Source of the DNA: JBKBII01 sp046299415
Lineage (GTDB): Bacteria > Pseudomonadota > Gammaproteobacteria > Ectothiorhodospirales > Ectothiorhodospiraceae
Length of the DNA: 64,000 nt
Assembly (NCBI GenBank): GCA_046299415.1
Contig: JBKBII010000006.1
Location: 1-64,000, forward strand
Direction of reading: 5' to 3'
This document shows, piece by piece, positions 25,104-33,662 of the stretch. Numbering within the stretch: position 1 is the first letter of the stretch; every line of letters begins with the position of its first letter. Made by a program: the position numbers and the translations under genes. Under the pieces are notes generated by a model. The model searched no databases. It was not told where the DNA came from and worked only from the letters and a program-made list of their open reading frames with translations.

Positions 25104-25811
25104 GTGAACATAGATCCGAAGATTCCGAAGCGTTCAGTGGCCAGGGTTCAGCCTTCGCGGTGGTGCGGCTGTCGCGATTTCACTCGCGTTGTTTTGGGCG
25201 CGGTGTCGATGAGCGTGCTCATTGCAGCGGCTGTTGCGGATGAGTCTTCGACTGCTGCGCCGATGACGTCAGTCGCGGTGCCTGTATTCGGTACGGCCCT
25301 ATTGCCGGTTGCTGTCACAGTCGCGCAGGTGGATGCTTCTGTTGTGCATCGGGTTGATTACGAGGCGGATGAACGTCCCGATGGGAGCGTGAGCGCTGAG
25401 TCCGCGGTTGCGGTCAAGGTTCAGCTCGCCTCTGGGGCTTTCCGTCCGGTCAGGTGGTCCGACGACTTGAGATCGACCGCGCGCGAGGGTTCGGTGCTGC
25501 TGCTGTGGCAGGGCAATTCTCGAGTCGAGCCGGCGACAGGGCCTGAAATCGATGGTGAGGGCCTTGGGGAGCCGGATTCGGAGCCGTCCGGCGTCGCCGT
25601 TGATCCATCTGCCAGCCCTGAAACTCCGATGTCGTCCGAGAGTATTCGAATCGATGCGCGCGCGGCGGAGTTGCTTTCTCGACTCGGGGTCGAGACCTTG
25701 GCCGACTTGGTGCGGGCACAGCCGGATCGAGTGGCTCGGGCGCTGAGAATCGATGCGGCAACATGGTTGCGTTATCGCGGCGCGTTGCTGGCGTTTGCGC
25801 CTCTAGACTGA
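25104..25811 (+). CDS. Secreted protein with C-terminal helix-hairpin-helix segment
   Basis: 235 residues from a GTG. The N-terminus has a basic stretch then a hydrophobic segment (VVLGAVSMSVLIAAAVADE), compatible with a signal peptide or anchor. A low-complexity middle (Ser, Pro, Glu, Val rich) leads to a C-terminal 50-residue unit, AAELLSRLGVETLADLVRAQPDRVARALRI followed by WLRYRGALLAF, which has the helix-hairpin-helix look of DUF4332 or DNA-repair HhH repeats. I do not recognise a named family for the whole protein. No ribosome binding site is obvious, so both start and reality of the gene are moderately certain. Confidence 0.55.
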   Translation: MNIDPKIPKRSVARVQPSRWCGCRDFTRVVLGAVSMSVLIAAAVADESSTAAPMTSVAVPVFGTALLPVAVTVAQVDASVVHRVDYEADERPDGSVSAESAVAVKVQLASGAFRPVRWSDDLRSTAREGSVLLLWQGNSRVEPATGPEIDGEGLGEPDSEPSGVAVDPSASPETPMSSESIRIDARAAELLSRLGVETLADLVRAQPDRVARALRIDAATWLRYRGALLAFAPLD

Positions 25812-26193
25812 GCTTTGGCCGAACCGTGCCTATGCGTGTTCGGTTTGAAACGACTGTAGTAGCGAGTGACGGCGTGGCGGCGCGTGACGCTCGCTCGTGC
25901 ATCGCGTGCGGACCGACCGGCTCGTTTTGGCTGTTGGGCTCGATCGACATTGACGGCATGACAGCGCCGGCGTGCAGTCCAGGGCGATTCTTAATCGGCG
26001 TCGTTCGAGGCGATTTGAGGGCGCCCCGGGACGATTCGAGCTGACGCGGGCTGATCGCAGCGCCGGGGTCCTCGGAGATTCCGGGACGCTTGATCGCAAC
26101 GTGGCAAGGGGCGACGCTTGAGGAGTCCGACAGTCAGGGTGACTCACCAGGGTGTTTTATAAACGCCGGTGTGACGACTGCAGCGGGGGGGGG
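25812..26193. other. Convergent spacer
   Basis: 382 bases between two convergent genes; no supported gene, no clear terminator hairpin with a T-tail. Confidence 0.5.
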
Positions 26194-27645
26194 CTACTCG
26201 CAGGCGCTGCCATTGACGCCAAAGATCGTTTCTTGCAGGTTCCATTTTGCAGCGAGTGTTTCGGTCGCGTTGAGGATTTCTTCTCCGCGGGTCGGATGAT
26301 TCCATTTACCCTGGGCGATGATCGCGAGCGCCTGTTCGCGTGTTGGCGCGAGCGTGAGCAGATGGATCAATTCGCCCGCCTCTCCGCCGACGATCTCGGC
26401 ACCAAGAAGACGTCCGTCATCCATGTCGGCGAGCAGGCGCACAAAACCCTCTGCCGAGTCCTCACCGAGTGCGCGGGGGTTGGTCTCAAACGCGGCGAAG
26501 CCGGTTGCGGGTTCAAAGTCCTCGTCTTCGGCCTGGTCCTCGTCAAGGCCGAAGCGGGCGAGTTCCACCGCTGAGTAGATCGCTGTGGGTACGAAGCGAC
26601 CATCTTGAAAATGTTTGGGCGCATCGCCGGCGCGTTGAGCCAAGATGTTGTCGACGGCAATCTTGGCATCGGCCAGCGCATGGTTCGCGGTCATCCAGCG
26701 CGAGGCGACGTCTCCGATTGCATACAGGTGTTGCGCGCCGTTGAGTTGCAGAGTGCTCTTGCGTGCCAGCGCGCGGCCTGCCTGTTGCTCGACGCCTGCA
26801 CGTTCGAGATCTAGGTCCTCGGTGTTGGGAGTGCGCCCTGTACCGAGTAAAACCCAGTCGACATGATGGATCGTCTGACCGCAGGTGATGCTGACCTGGT
26901 TGCTGACGTCGACATTGTCGTAGCCGTCAACGCGAATGGGTTCGATGCCGTGATCTGCGAAGCGGTCCTTCAGCACTTGACGCGCCTGTGGTGTGAAGCG
27001 TTCGCGCGCAAGCGGCTCGCTGCGCGTGAGCCATGTGATCTTGCGACCGAGCTGAGTCAGAATGAAAGCCATCTCGGTGGCCACGACGCCCGAGCCGATG
27101 ACAGCGACGCGGTCACCTTCAGGCGGTTCGTGGTCGAATAGCGTGTCGGTCGTGAGAATGCGGCCTTCGGTCTCCTCGAATGGCGATGGCACGTGGGCCC
27201 GTGCTCCGGTGGCAACGATGGCGTATGCGGTGGTGAGAGTTTGCGGCTCTTGATCCGGTGTTTCAATTCGAATTTCGTGCGCATCGGTGAAGCGCGCGTG
27301 GCCAGAAATGGCCTCAATCTTGAGGTGTTTGAGGTAGGCGGTGTAACTCTCTCGAATGGCGTTGACGGTTGTTTTTTGGTGTTGCCAGGCGGGTTTGAGG
27401 TCGCCGCGCAGACGGCCTTCGATGCCGCGAGCAGCGAAATGACGCTGGGCGGCGATCAGTTGGGCGGTGTGGTACCAGTCTTTTTTGGGCACGCAACCGC
27501 GGTTGAGACAGCAACCGCCCCAGACGTCGCGTTCGATGATGCATACCGAGAGTCCGCGCAACGCGGCGTAGACCGCTGCGCGATAGCCCCCGGGGCCCGA
27601 GCCGATGACGGTGAGATCGAAGTCGTAGACGTTGGAGTCGGTCAA
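26194..27645 (-). CDS. Dihydrolipoyl dehydrogenase-like flavin disulfide reductase
   Basis: 483 residues, cytosolic class I pyridine nucleotide-disulfide oxidoreductase. FAD-binding GSGPGGYRAAVYAA (15-28); redox motif GGCCLNRGCVPKK with the pair C46/C51 and an extra C45 where lipoamide dehydrogenases have Thr; NAD(P) site VIGSGVVATEMAF; FAD GD motif LYAIGDVASRWMTANHA; C-terminal base motif NHPTRGEEI, equivalent to HPT--E. TTG is used as start (27645) with AGGAG six bases upstream. No pyruvate dehydrogenase subunits are nearby, so this is probably not the E3 of a 2-oxoacid complex; another disulfide substrate is likely. The gene stands alone. Confidence 0.85.
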   Translation of the reverse strand: MTDSNVYDFDLTVIGSGPGGYRAAVYAALRGLSVCIIERDVWGGCCLNRGCVPKKDWYHTAQLIAAQRHFAARGIEGRLRGDLKPAWQHQKTTVNAIRESYTAYLKHLKIEAISGHARFTDAHEIRIETPDQEPQTLTTAYAIVATGARAHVPSPFEETEGRILTTDTLFDHEPPEGDRVAVIGSGVVATEMAFILTQLGRKITWLTRSEPLARERFTPQARQVLKDRFADHGIEPIRVDGYDNVDVSNQVSITCGQTIHHVDWVLLGTGRTPNTEDLDLERAGVEQQAGRALARKSTLQLNGAQHLYAIGDVASRWMTANHALADAKIAVDNILAQRAGDAPKHFQDGRFVPTAIYSAVELARFGLDEDQAEDEDFEPATGFAAFETNPRALGEDSAEGFVRLLADMDDGRLLGAEIVGGEAGELIHLLTLAPTREQALAIIAQGKWNHPTRGEEILNATETLAAKWNLQETIFGVNGSACE

Positions 27646-28979
27646 GGTGTGCTCCTGAATGGCGTGCCGCGATGCGGGGGCATTTGGGCGAGCCGTGCTG
27701 GGATCGATGACGTGAGCGGCGGTTCAGGTCGGCGATCGCGCGTGCGACGGATAGGGGCCTGTTGAACGTCGATCGCGAATTTGAAGACGGGTTCGCGTTT
27801 GGCTGGTTTGTAATAAGTTTAACGGTTGTTGTGGACTTTAGTCGTCGACCTGGGCGGTCTTGAATCCCGCTTGGGTAGCGACTGCGGTGGGCTTGCAGCG
27901 TGCCCCGTTGCAGCTGCGTCAGCTTGGCGCGGTTCGTTCGCTGTGCTGCGTTGGCGACGCGTGATTGCACTTGGATCACATTGAGTAACGATCAAGGTCG
28001 CGCCTAGGCCCGGTAGTGTATGCGTGTGGTCGATCGAGGTAGTCGGGTTACATGAGACAGCGTTCATGCGACGGAAAAATCGTGAAGCGGCGGGATACAG
28101 CAGAAAACAACGGTGTATACCATTGAAAACGCACGCGAAGTGGCTTCGATGAGGGAAGCGGGCATGCAACCTCTTGCGATGCGACATGAGGCGGCGCGGC
28201 GACGTTTTTCGGCGGGGTTTCAGGCGGACCTTTAGAGGCACTCGACCTTGGCGAGGAGGTCCGTCAGCGCGCTTCGGAGCCGTGATGCTTCCGCTTTTTC
28301 AGAAGTGCGCGAACGTATCATCGAGGAAGGCTGCGGTCTCCTGCGCGGTCATTACGGCGTGCAGGAGGCCGATATGGCGAGGCGGCGGGCAACGGGCACA
28401 GCCTCGAAAGCCTTGTCTGGCGGGGGTTTCGGCAGCATCTGTCCTTCGCCAGTGAGGAGCCAGCGCATGTCACCGCCCGTCTTGGCGACGGCGGCAAGGG
28501 CTTCGCCACCAGAGGCCTTCAGTGCCTGCTCATACTCGTTGAGGACACCGATTTGCCCTCCGGCTGCTTGACAAGCTGAGCGTGCATGGGGCCAAGGGCG
28601 ATACGCCGCCGGCGGCTCGATCGTTTCTCCTTTTCCACCCGCTATCAAACCTGAGGCCGGAAGCTGAAAGCCGCAAGAAGCTGGAGCCTCGATGGAGGCA
28701 AAAAACTCCCATCCGCGATCGGGTCAGGCGAAGAGTCTCGGGCGAGGGCTGCGGCGAGGCGTCGTCGTGATCGTCTGGGGACACGTCGGTCGCGGTCGCT
28801 CAGGCGTCGCACTCGGGACCGATCAGGGGTGCGTTTGTCTCAGTAGTCCGTTTATCGTTGTGTTGGGTCCGGGTGCCGAGCACACATCCAGGTCAGACTG
28901 CCATTTGCGGTTGCTGTTTTCGGGGGCCGTTTTTTTGCGAAGGTGAGTTTTGCGAGGTCTGGCTTTGTAAATTCGGAGC
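27646..28979. other. Long region without an intact gene
   Basis: About 1.3 kb between the flavoprotein and DUF3108 genes. The only recognisable content is a decayed phage-repressor-like frame at 28352-28648. An imperfect palindrome GGTGTATACC lies near 28110-28120. Confidence 0.5.
28352..28648 (-). pseudogene. Phage repressor-like remnant
   Basis: A minus-strand frame of about 98 codons with no good start contains ACQAAGGQIGVLNEYEQ then LAAVAKTGGDMRWLLTGEGQM. The WLLTGEG-M ending of the helix-turn-helix domain is typical of C1/Mu-c type prophage repressors. The recognition-helix region is compressed and altered, and the frame stops soon after, so it looks decayed. Upstream in-frame sequence reaches a stop without an ATG. 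No other phage gene is visible nearby. Confidence 0.4.
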
Positions 28980-29831
28980 TTACCGGGTCTCGGCCGATGG
29001 TGGGGTGGCGAATGTTACCGACTGGAGTTCGAGTCGGTAACGGCGGTCGTCGATGTAGTCGAAGCGGACCGGTATGCCGTAATGGTCGATGGCCAGCCAG
29101 GCGGAAAAGACGAGTTCGCCCGCTTCGTCAAAACGATCGATGCGTTGAGCGGAAATTTCACCGAGCGACTGGACGTTGAGGGTTTCGTGACCGGTGTATT
29201 CGAGTTGATAATGGCGGAATTCGCCACGCTCGAGCAAGACCACGGTGTCGCTGCGGGAGCGGTCGTTGTACGAGGCGTCACTGGAATCGGTTGGTCGGTG
29301 ACGCGCGGTGTCGCGCATGGCATTGAGCAGCGACGATAGAAAGTCGTCGACCGGTCCGGTCGTCGTCAGCGTGAATTCACGCTCGTTGACTGTGCCGGTT
29401 GCCGTGAGTGTGGTTTGAGAAGGGTCGATCGGTTGGGATTCTGAATCGTGGGTTGTGACGTCGGTGGGCGTGATGACGGCATCCGCGGTGCGTGTGCGAC
29501 GCGGTGTTTCCTGACGCGCATGACTGCGGATCAGCCTGTAGTGGTGGGGGTCGAGGGCCACTTCGCTCTCGCGTTCAAAGGCAAAGCGACCAAGCGCGCG
29601 CAGAAACCCCTGCACCTCAGCGTTGAAACGGAAGATCGCCCGGTCGCCGGTGTAGCGGAGTTCTGTGGTTGCGATCAGTTCGTTGCCGTAGGCCTGCGCC
29701 CTGTAGCGCGCGGTGTAGGCCGGAATTGGGTTGGTGGACTGCGCGGTCACGCGATCGGTTTTGGAGGAGTGAAGGACTTGGGCGGCAGCCTGTGCGCCGT
29801 GACTCGATCCGATCCCGATCGCAAGGCTCAC
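28980..29831 (-). CDS. DUF3108 periplasmic protein
   Basis: About 283 residues from a GTG at 29831; a signal-peptide-like stretch (VSLAIGIGSSHGAQA) is followed by a DUF3108 domain: YTARYRAQAYGNELIATTELRYTGDRAIFRF, FERESEVALDPHHYRLIRS, ERGEFRHYQLEY, QRIDRFDEAGELVFSAWLAIDHYGIPVRFDYID. The basic n-region (RRGAKRAW) lies just before this GTG, so the true start may be upstream with an unusual codon; an in-frame ATG exists at 30098. The function is unknown. The order purM-purN-DUF3108 is common in gammaproteobacteria and supports the call; co-transcription with purN is likely. Confidence 0.8.
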   Translation of the reverse strand: MSLAIGIGSSHGAQAAAQVLHSSKTDRVTAQSTNPIPAYTARYRAQAYGNELIATTELRYTGDRAIFRFNAEVQGFLRALGRFAFERESEVALDPHHYRLIRSHARQETPRRTRTADAVITPTDVTTHDSESQPIDPSQTTLTATGTVNEREFTLTTTGPVDDFLSSLLNAMRDTARHRPTDSSDASYNDRSRSDTVVLLERGEFRHYQLEYTGHETLNVQSLGEISAQRIDRFDEAGELVFSAWLAIDHYGIPVRFDYIDDRRYRLELQSVTFATPPSAETR

Positions 29832-30141
29832 AGCGATGGCGCTCAGTGGCCATGCGCGTTTTGCGCCGCGGCGTGTTGTTCGGAGCGGGGCGATGGCATC
29901 TGAGTGGCGTGTCGTGCCGCAAGTCTGACGTGACTTTGGCGGGGTGAGGACGGCGGTTTGTCTCGTCCTCGCGATCGACGTGAAGTTTGCGCCGTGGGCG
30001 CTTGTGTCGAAGCGTCTCGATCGCGTTGTTCCGCTGGGTAATGTGTTCAGCGCATCGGGAGATGACACAGGTTGAGGCGCGTGTGACCGGGTGTTCATGC
30101 GCGGAATTATCAGAAGCGCCTGATCAGCGGGCCCGGGCGCT

Positions 30142-30915
30142 TCAGGCATCGGGCGGCAGCGCTGCGTACGAGGTGCGTACCTGTTCGCGAATATGTTCAG
30201 GGGCCGGCGTGAGGCAGTTGTGTCGTTCGTCAAACCAGAAATCCTCCGGCAGTGAAGTGCGCGATGCCGCGAAAAGACGATTCTCGTGGTCTCGTAGGTT
30301 GGCGGCGTCGACGTGATTGAGAGTGGACTGACACGCCTGAACGGTGCGCCAACAGAACTGCTCGATGACGGCTGGATAGAGCTGGTGTTCGGCTTTTTGA
30401 ACTCGTGCGGCGAGGGCTTCAGGGGTATCGTTCGACTCGACGGGGATGATGGCGCGCGCCAGAACGGGGCCGCCGTCGAGCTCCGCGGTGACGAGGTGTA
30501 CGCTGGTGCCGTGTAGGCTGAGGCCAGCTGCGAGGGCGCGCCGGTGGGTATCGAGTCCGCGTAATGCGGGCAGCAGCGATGGGTGGATATTGAGAAGTCG
30601 GCCTTGCCAACGGCTGACGAACCGGGGCGTGAGAATGCGCATAAATCCGGCCAGGACGACGACGTCTGGCGACCACTTCTGCAGGACTTCGTCGACGGCG
30701 CTGTCAAAGCTTTCACGGTCGGCGTGACGTTGGTGGTCGACGATGGCGGTGGGTAATTTGGCGAGGCGTGCGCGGTCGAGGCCGCCGGCATGCGGGCGGT
30801 TGCTGAGAACCCCGATGATCGTGCCGGCGGGCCGTTGGTGGTCAGCGAAGTGGTCGATCAGGGCTTGCAGGTTGCTGCCGCGGCCCGACAGTAGAACGGC
30901 GACGCGGGCGTTCAT
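30142..30915 (-). CDS. purN: Phosphoribosylglycinamide formyltransferase
   Basis: Transfers the formyl group of 10-formyltetrahydrofolate to GAR in purine synthesis (third step), cytosolic. 257 residues against about 212 in E. coli. Motifs: LLSGRGSNLQALID (N-terminus), VVVLAGFMRIL, the active-site NIHPSLLPALRGLDTHRRAL (Asn and His of catalysis) and LVTAELDGGPVLARA (catalytic Asp). A roughly 45-residue C-terminal tail after the usual end is extra. The third codon region and ATG at 30915 fit the family start MNARVAVLLSG. It follows purM by 150 bases on the same strand. Confidence 0.95.
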   Translation of the reverse strand: MNARVAVLLSGRGSNLQALIDHFADHQRPAGTIIGVLSNRPHAGGLDRARLAKLPTAIVDHQRHADRESFDSAVDEVLQKWSPDVVVLAGFMRILTPRFVSRWQGRLLNIHPSLLPALRGLDTHRRALAAGLSLHGTSVHLVTAELDGGPVLARAIIPVESNDTPEALAARVQKAEHQLYPAVIEQFCWRTVQACQSTLNHVDAANLRDHENRLFAASRTSLPEDFWFDERHNCLTPAPEHIREQVRTSYAALPPDA

Positions 30916-31065
30916 GAGCAGACGGTCGAGAGTGGGCGGATACGATCGTCGCGATAGGTGATGCGAGATTCGTCACGCTGGGCGTCGTGTCGATGTGTCG
31001 CTGAATACTGACCGTGGGTGTGCCCGTTGCGCCGGCTTCTTCGGTGCGTTCCGATCATCGCGGCT

Positions 31066-32139
31066 TTAGGCCTGATAGACGACACGGGCAGGCGCGTTCG
31101 CGTCGGCGGCGGCCTCGATATGGCCGATGTCGAGCGCCGTCACGCCTTGGTTGCCAAGCCGGCGCCTGATGCCCTCGAGGCTGGTTTCGGGCACGACGAG
31201 GATCATGCCAATACCGCAGTTGAACGTGCGTAGCATTTCGTCTTCGGCGACATGACCGTGGTGCTGGAGCCAGTCGAATACGGCGGGGCGAGTCCAGCGG
31301 GCGAGGTCGATGCGGGCTTCTAGGCCGGGTTGCAGCACACGTGGGAGGTTTTCGGTGATACCACCGCCGGTGATGTGCGCGATCGCATGGAGGGGTTGTT
31401 GCTCGGCGAGTAGGTCAAGAATCGGTTTGACGTAGATTCGAGTCGGCGCGAGAAGGGCTTCGCCGAGGGTCTGGCCAGATAGTGCAGTGTCGCCGATCTT
31501 GACGGATTGATCGAGAGACGCGCTGCTGAGCTCGAGAATCTTGCGAATCAGAGAGTAGCCATTGGAGTGTGGGCCACTTGATGTGAGCCCGAGCAGGCGA
31601 TCGCCGGCAGCGACGGCGTGTCCGTCCAGAATCGCCGATTTTTCGACCAGTCCGACGGCGAAGCCGGCGAGATCGTAATCGTCGCCCGCGTAGAGACCCG
31701 GCATTTCGGCGGTTTCGCCGCCAACGAGCGCGCAGCCGGCCTGTTCGCAGCCGTCAGCGATGCCACGGATCACGGCTTCGGCAGTCTCGAGCGTGAGGTG
31801 GCCGGTGGCGTAGTAGTCGAGAAAGAACAGCGGCTCGGCGCCGGTGACGATGATGTCGTTGACGCACATGGCGACCAGATCGATGCCGATGCTGTCGTGG
31901 ATGCCGAGCTGCTGCGCGAGTTTGAGCTTGGTGCCGACGCCATCTGTGCCGGAGACGAGTACTGGCTCGCGGTAGCGACCGATCGGAAGTTCGAACAGGG
32001 CGCCGAAACCGCCGAGACCGGCAAGAACACCAGGGCGTTGTGTGCGGCGGGCGTGGTCCTTGATGCGTTCGACGAGCTGAGAACCGGCCTGGATATCGAC
32101 TCCGGCGTCGCGGTAAGTCAGAGATTGGGCGTCAGACAT
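31066..32139 (-). CDS. purM: Phosphoribosylformylglycinamidine cyclo-ligase (AIR synthetase)
   Basis: Forms aminoimidazole ribonucleotide from FGAM with ATP (fifth step of purine synthesis). The ATG at 32139 yields 357 residues, as expected, with the family opening LTYRDAGVDIQAGSQLVERIK. Motifs: LVSGTDGVGTKLKLA (ATP site), GIDLVAMCVNDI, FFLDYYATGHL, ALVGGETAEMPGLY, LGLTSSGPHSNGYSLIRK and HITGGGITENLPRVL. The longer open frame reaching 32403 adds residues without family match. The Shine-Dalgarno site is poor. It is the first gene of a purM-purN-DUF3108 unit and diverges from the CDP-alcohol transferase gene. Confidence 0.97.
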   Translation of the reverse strand: MSDAQSLTYRDAGVDIQAGSQLVERIKDHARRTQRPGVLAGLGGFGALFELPIGRYREPVLVSGTDGVGTKLKLAQQLGIHDSIGIDLVAMCVNDIIVTGAEPLFFLDYYATGHLTLETAEAVIRGIADGCEQAGCALVGGETAEMPGLYAGDDYDLAGFAVGLVEKSAILDGHAVAAGDRLLGLTSSGPHSNGYSLIRKILELSSASLDQSVKIGDTALSGQTLGEALLAPTRIYVKPILDLLAEQQPLHAIAHITGGGITENLPRVLQPGLEARIDLARWTRPAVFDWLQHHGHVAEDEMLRTFNCGIGMILVVPETSLEGIRRRLGNQGVTALDIGHIEAAADANAPARVVYQA

Positions 32140-32711
32140 GTTTGAGACTCGTCGCGATGGTGTGGAGGGTTTGTCATCCGCAAGTGAGGGCGGCTGTTCC
32201 CGGGGGTCGATCGTGATTGCGAGCGTTGGCGCCGCCTGGGCGGACGGTGTACTGCGGATGTTGGTATTCGCGCAGGATACCGATGCGGACGCGTGTCTGC
32301 ATGCGCTCGTCTTGGTGCATGCATCGGCGCGCGCGTGCCCGTTTGCAGAGCAGCGGCGCATATGATGACGACTCCGGGATGATTTTTCATGGGCTGGTTT
32401 CACGCGGTCGCGGCGTTGAGGGCGGATCGCTTACAGCTGCCGTCGGGCCGCGATCGATTGCCGCGAGCGAGAATCAGGGGCCGGCTTGGCCCGTTTTGTT
32501 GGCGGCTGTGATGGCGAGTGCCAATGGCTGTTCGCGCTCATCTGCACCAGTCCGCGAACCGTCGTTTGTGTCGATCGCGCGAGGTTGAGCGGCAATCGCG
32601 TGTGCGGGTCAGTGGCGATGCTGTGCTCAGGTCTGCGAATATGGCGACTGTTTGGGGGTTGGTGCGGACGTGTGCGCCGCGTGGCTCGAGGTCGTGGCGG
32701 GAGTCGATACG
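32140..32711. other. Divergent intergenic region
   Basis: 572 bases between divergent purM and the CDP-alcohol transferase gene; promoters for both must lie here but I see no strong consensus boxes, no PurR-like operator and no gene. Confidence 0.5.
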
Positions 32712-33356
32712 ATGCAGCTGCGTGATTTGCCCAATGCGATTTCCGCGGCACGGCTGTTGAGCGCCGCGCCGATCGGCGTGCTGCTGTATTTGGAGTTGTA
32801 CGGGTGGGCATTCTTGGCTCTGTTGCTGGCAGGGTTGAGCGATGCTCTCGACGGCTGGTTGGTGCGGCGCTTCGGTTGGCATTCGCGCCTGGGCGCCTGG
32901 CTCGACCCCGCGGCGGATAAGGCCTTGATGCTGGCGATCTATGTCGCGGTGGCGCTGAATGGATTGATTCCGATGTGGTTGCTGTTTTTGGTCATTGGGC
33001 GTGACGTTTGGCTGACGTCGATGACTTTCGTGTACCAGCGGTTTGTCGGTGATTTGGCAGTCAAGCCATTGCTAATCAGTAAGGTTAATACAGCGCTCCA
33101 GATCGCTTTAGTGTTGCTGGCGGTTTTGAAGGTGGGAGTGTTGGCGATCGAAACGACCTGGGTGGCGTTGCTTAGCGTGGTCGTGGCTGCGACGACGATC
33201 GCAAGCGGCGTGGCTTACACGGTGGTGTGGGGGCGTCGGGGTCTTGGGGTTTTGGCCGGGCGTCGTCGCGTTGCGTCGGGTGCCCCGACAGGCTCGTCAA
33301 CGGATGCTTCGTTAAATCGTTTGGACACGCTGCCACCGTCGGATCGTCGATCGTGA
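32712..33356 (+). CDS. CDP-alcohol phosphatidyltransferase family protein
   Basis: 214-residue inner-membrane enzyme that joins a CDP-activated lipid and an alcohol. The diagnostic motif runs from D44: D-ALDG-WLVR, eight residues, G61-AWLD65-PAAD69, with only the Ala before Arg changed to Val; all four metal/catalytic Asp residues are present. Five or six hydrophobic helices follow. The ATG at 32712 gives MQLRDLPNAISAARLL, a family-type start. It is similar to PgsA (phosphatidylglycerophosphate synthase) or the smaller cardiolipin synthase-like members; the alcohol cannot be decided. Position between purM and the AI-2E permease is a usual gammaproteobacterial arrangement. Confidence 0.9.
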   Translation: MQLRDLPNAISAARLLSAAPIGVLLYLELYGWAFLALLLAGLSDALDGWLVRRFGWHSRLGAWLDPAADKALMLAIYVAVALNGLIPMWLLFLVIGRDVWLTSMTFVYQRFVGDLAVKPLLISKVNTALQIALVLLAVLKVGVLAIETTWVALLSVVVAATTIASGVAYTVVWGRRGLGVLAGRRRVASGAPTGSSTDASLNRLDTLPPSDRRS

Positions 33357-33662
33357 TGGCTCGCGTCGTCGGCTCGGGCCCGCTCGCGGAGATTCCGGTC
33401 TGCTCTTGCAGAGAATGCATCGTTCAGTGGGGCTCGGGAGCCGACTCGCATATGCACCGTGTGGGCGTTTTTGGCGTGGAGGCGGCGAGATTGTTTGTCT
33501 ACAGGCGGTGATTCGTGGGCCTCAACGATCGTGCATCAACCATCGCCCCTGCGCGGCGAACATCGGCGATGCGCGTCTGTGCGTCGGGATCGTCTTGAGT
33601 GACGCCGGAATCGTCGACGGTATAAGTGTTGTTTTGGTTCTTGAAACCATGAGAGAGCGAGT
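33357..33662. other. Spacer before AI-2E permease gene
   Basis: 306 bases, no supported gene. A weak promoter candidate: TTGAGT (33595-33600) and TATAAG (33621-33626), with an over-long 20-base spacer. Confidence 0.4.

Noticed and set aside
29832..30791. Long N-terminal extension of the DUF3108 frame overlapping purN
   Set aside because: It is antisense-frame shadow of purN with no family match; the DUF3108 gene begins after a signal-peptide-like segment near 29831.
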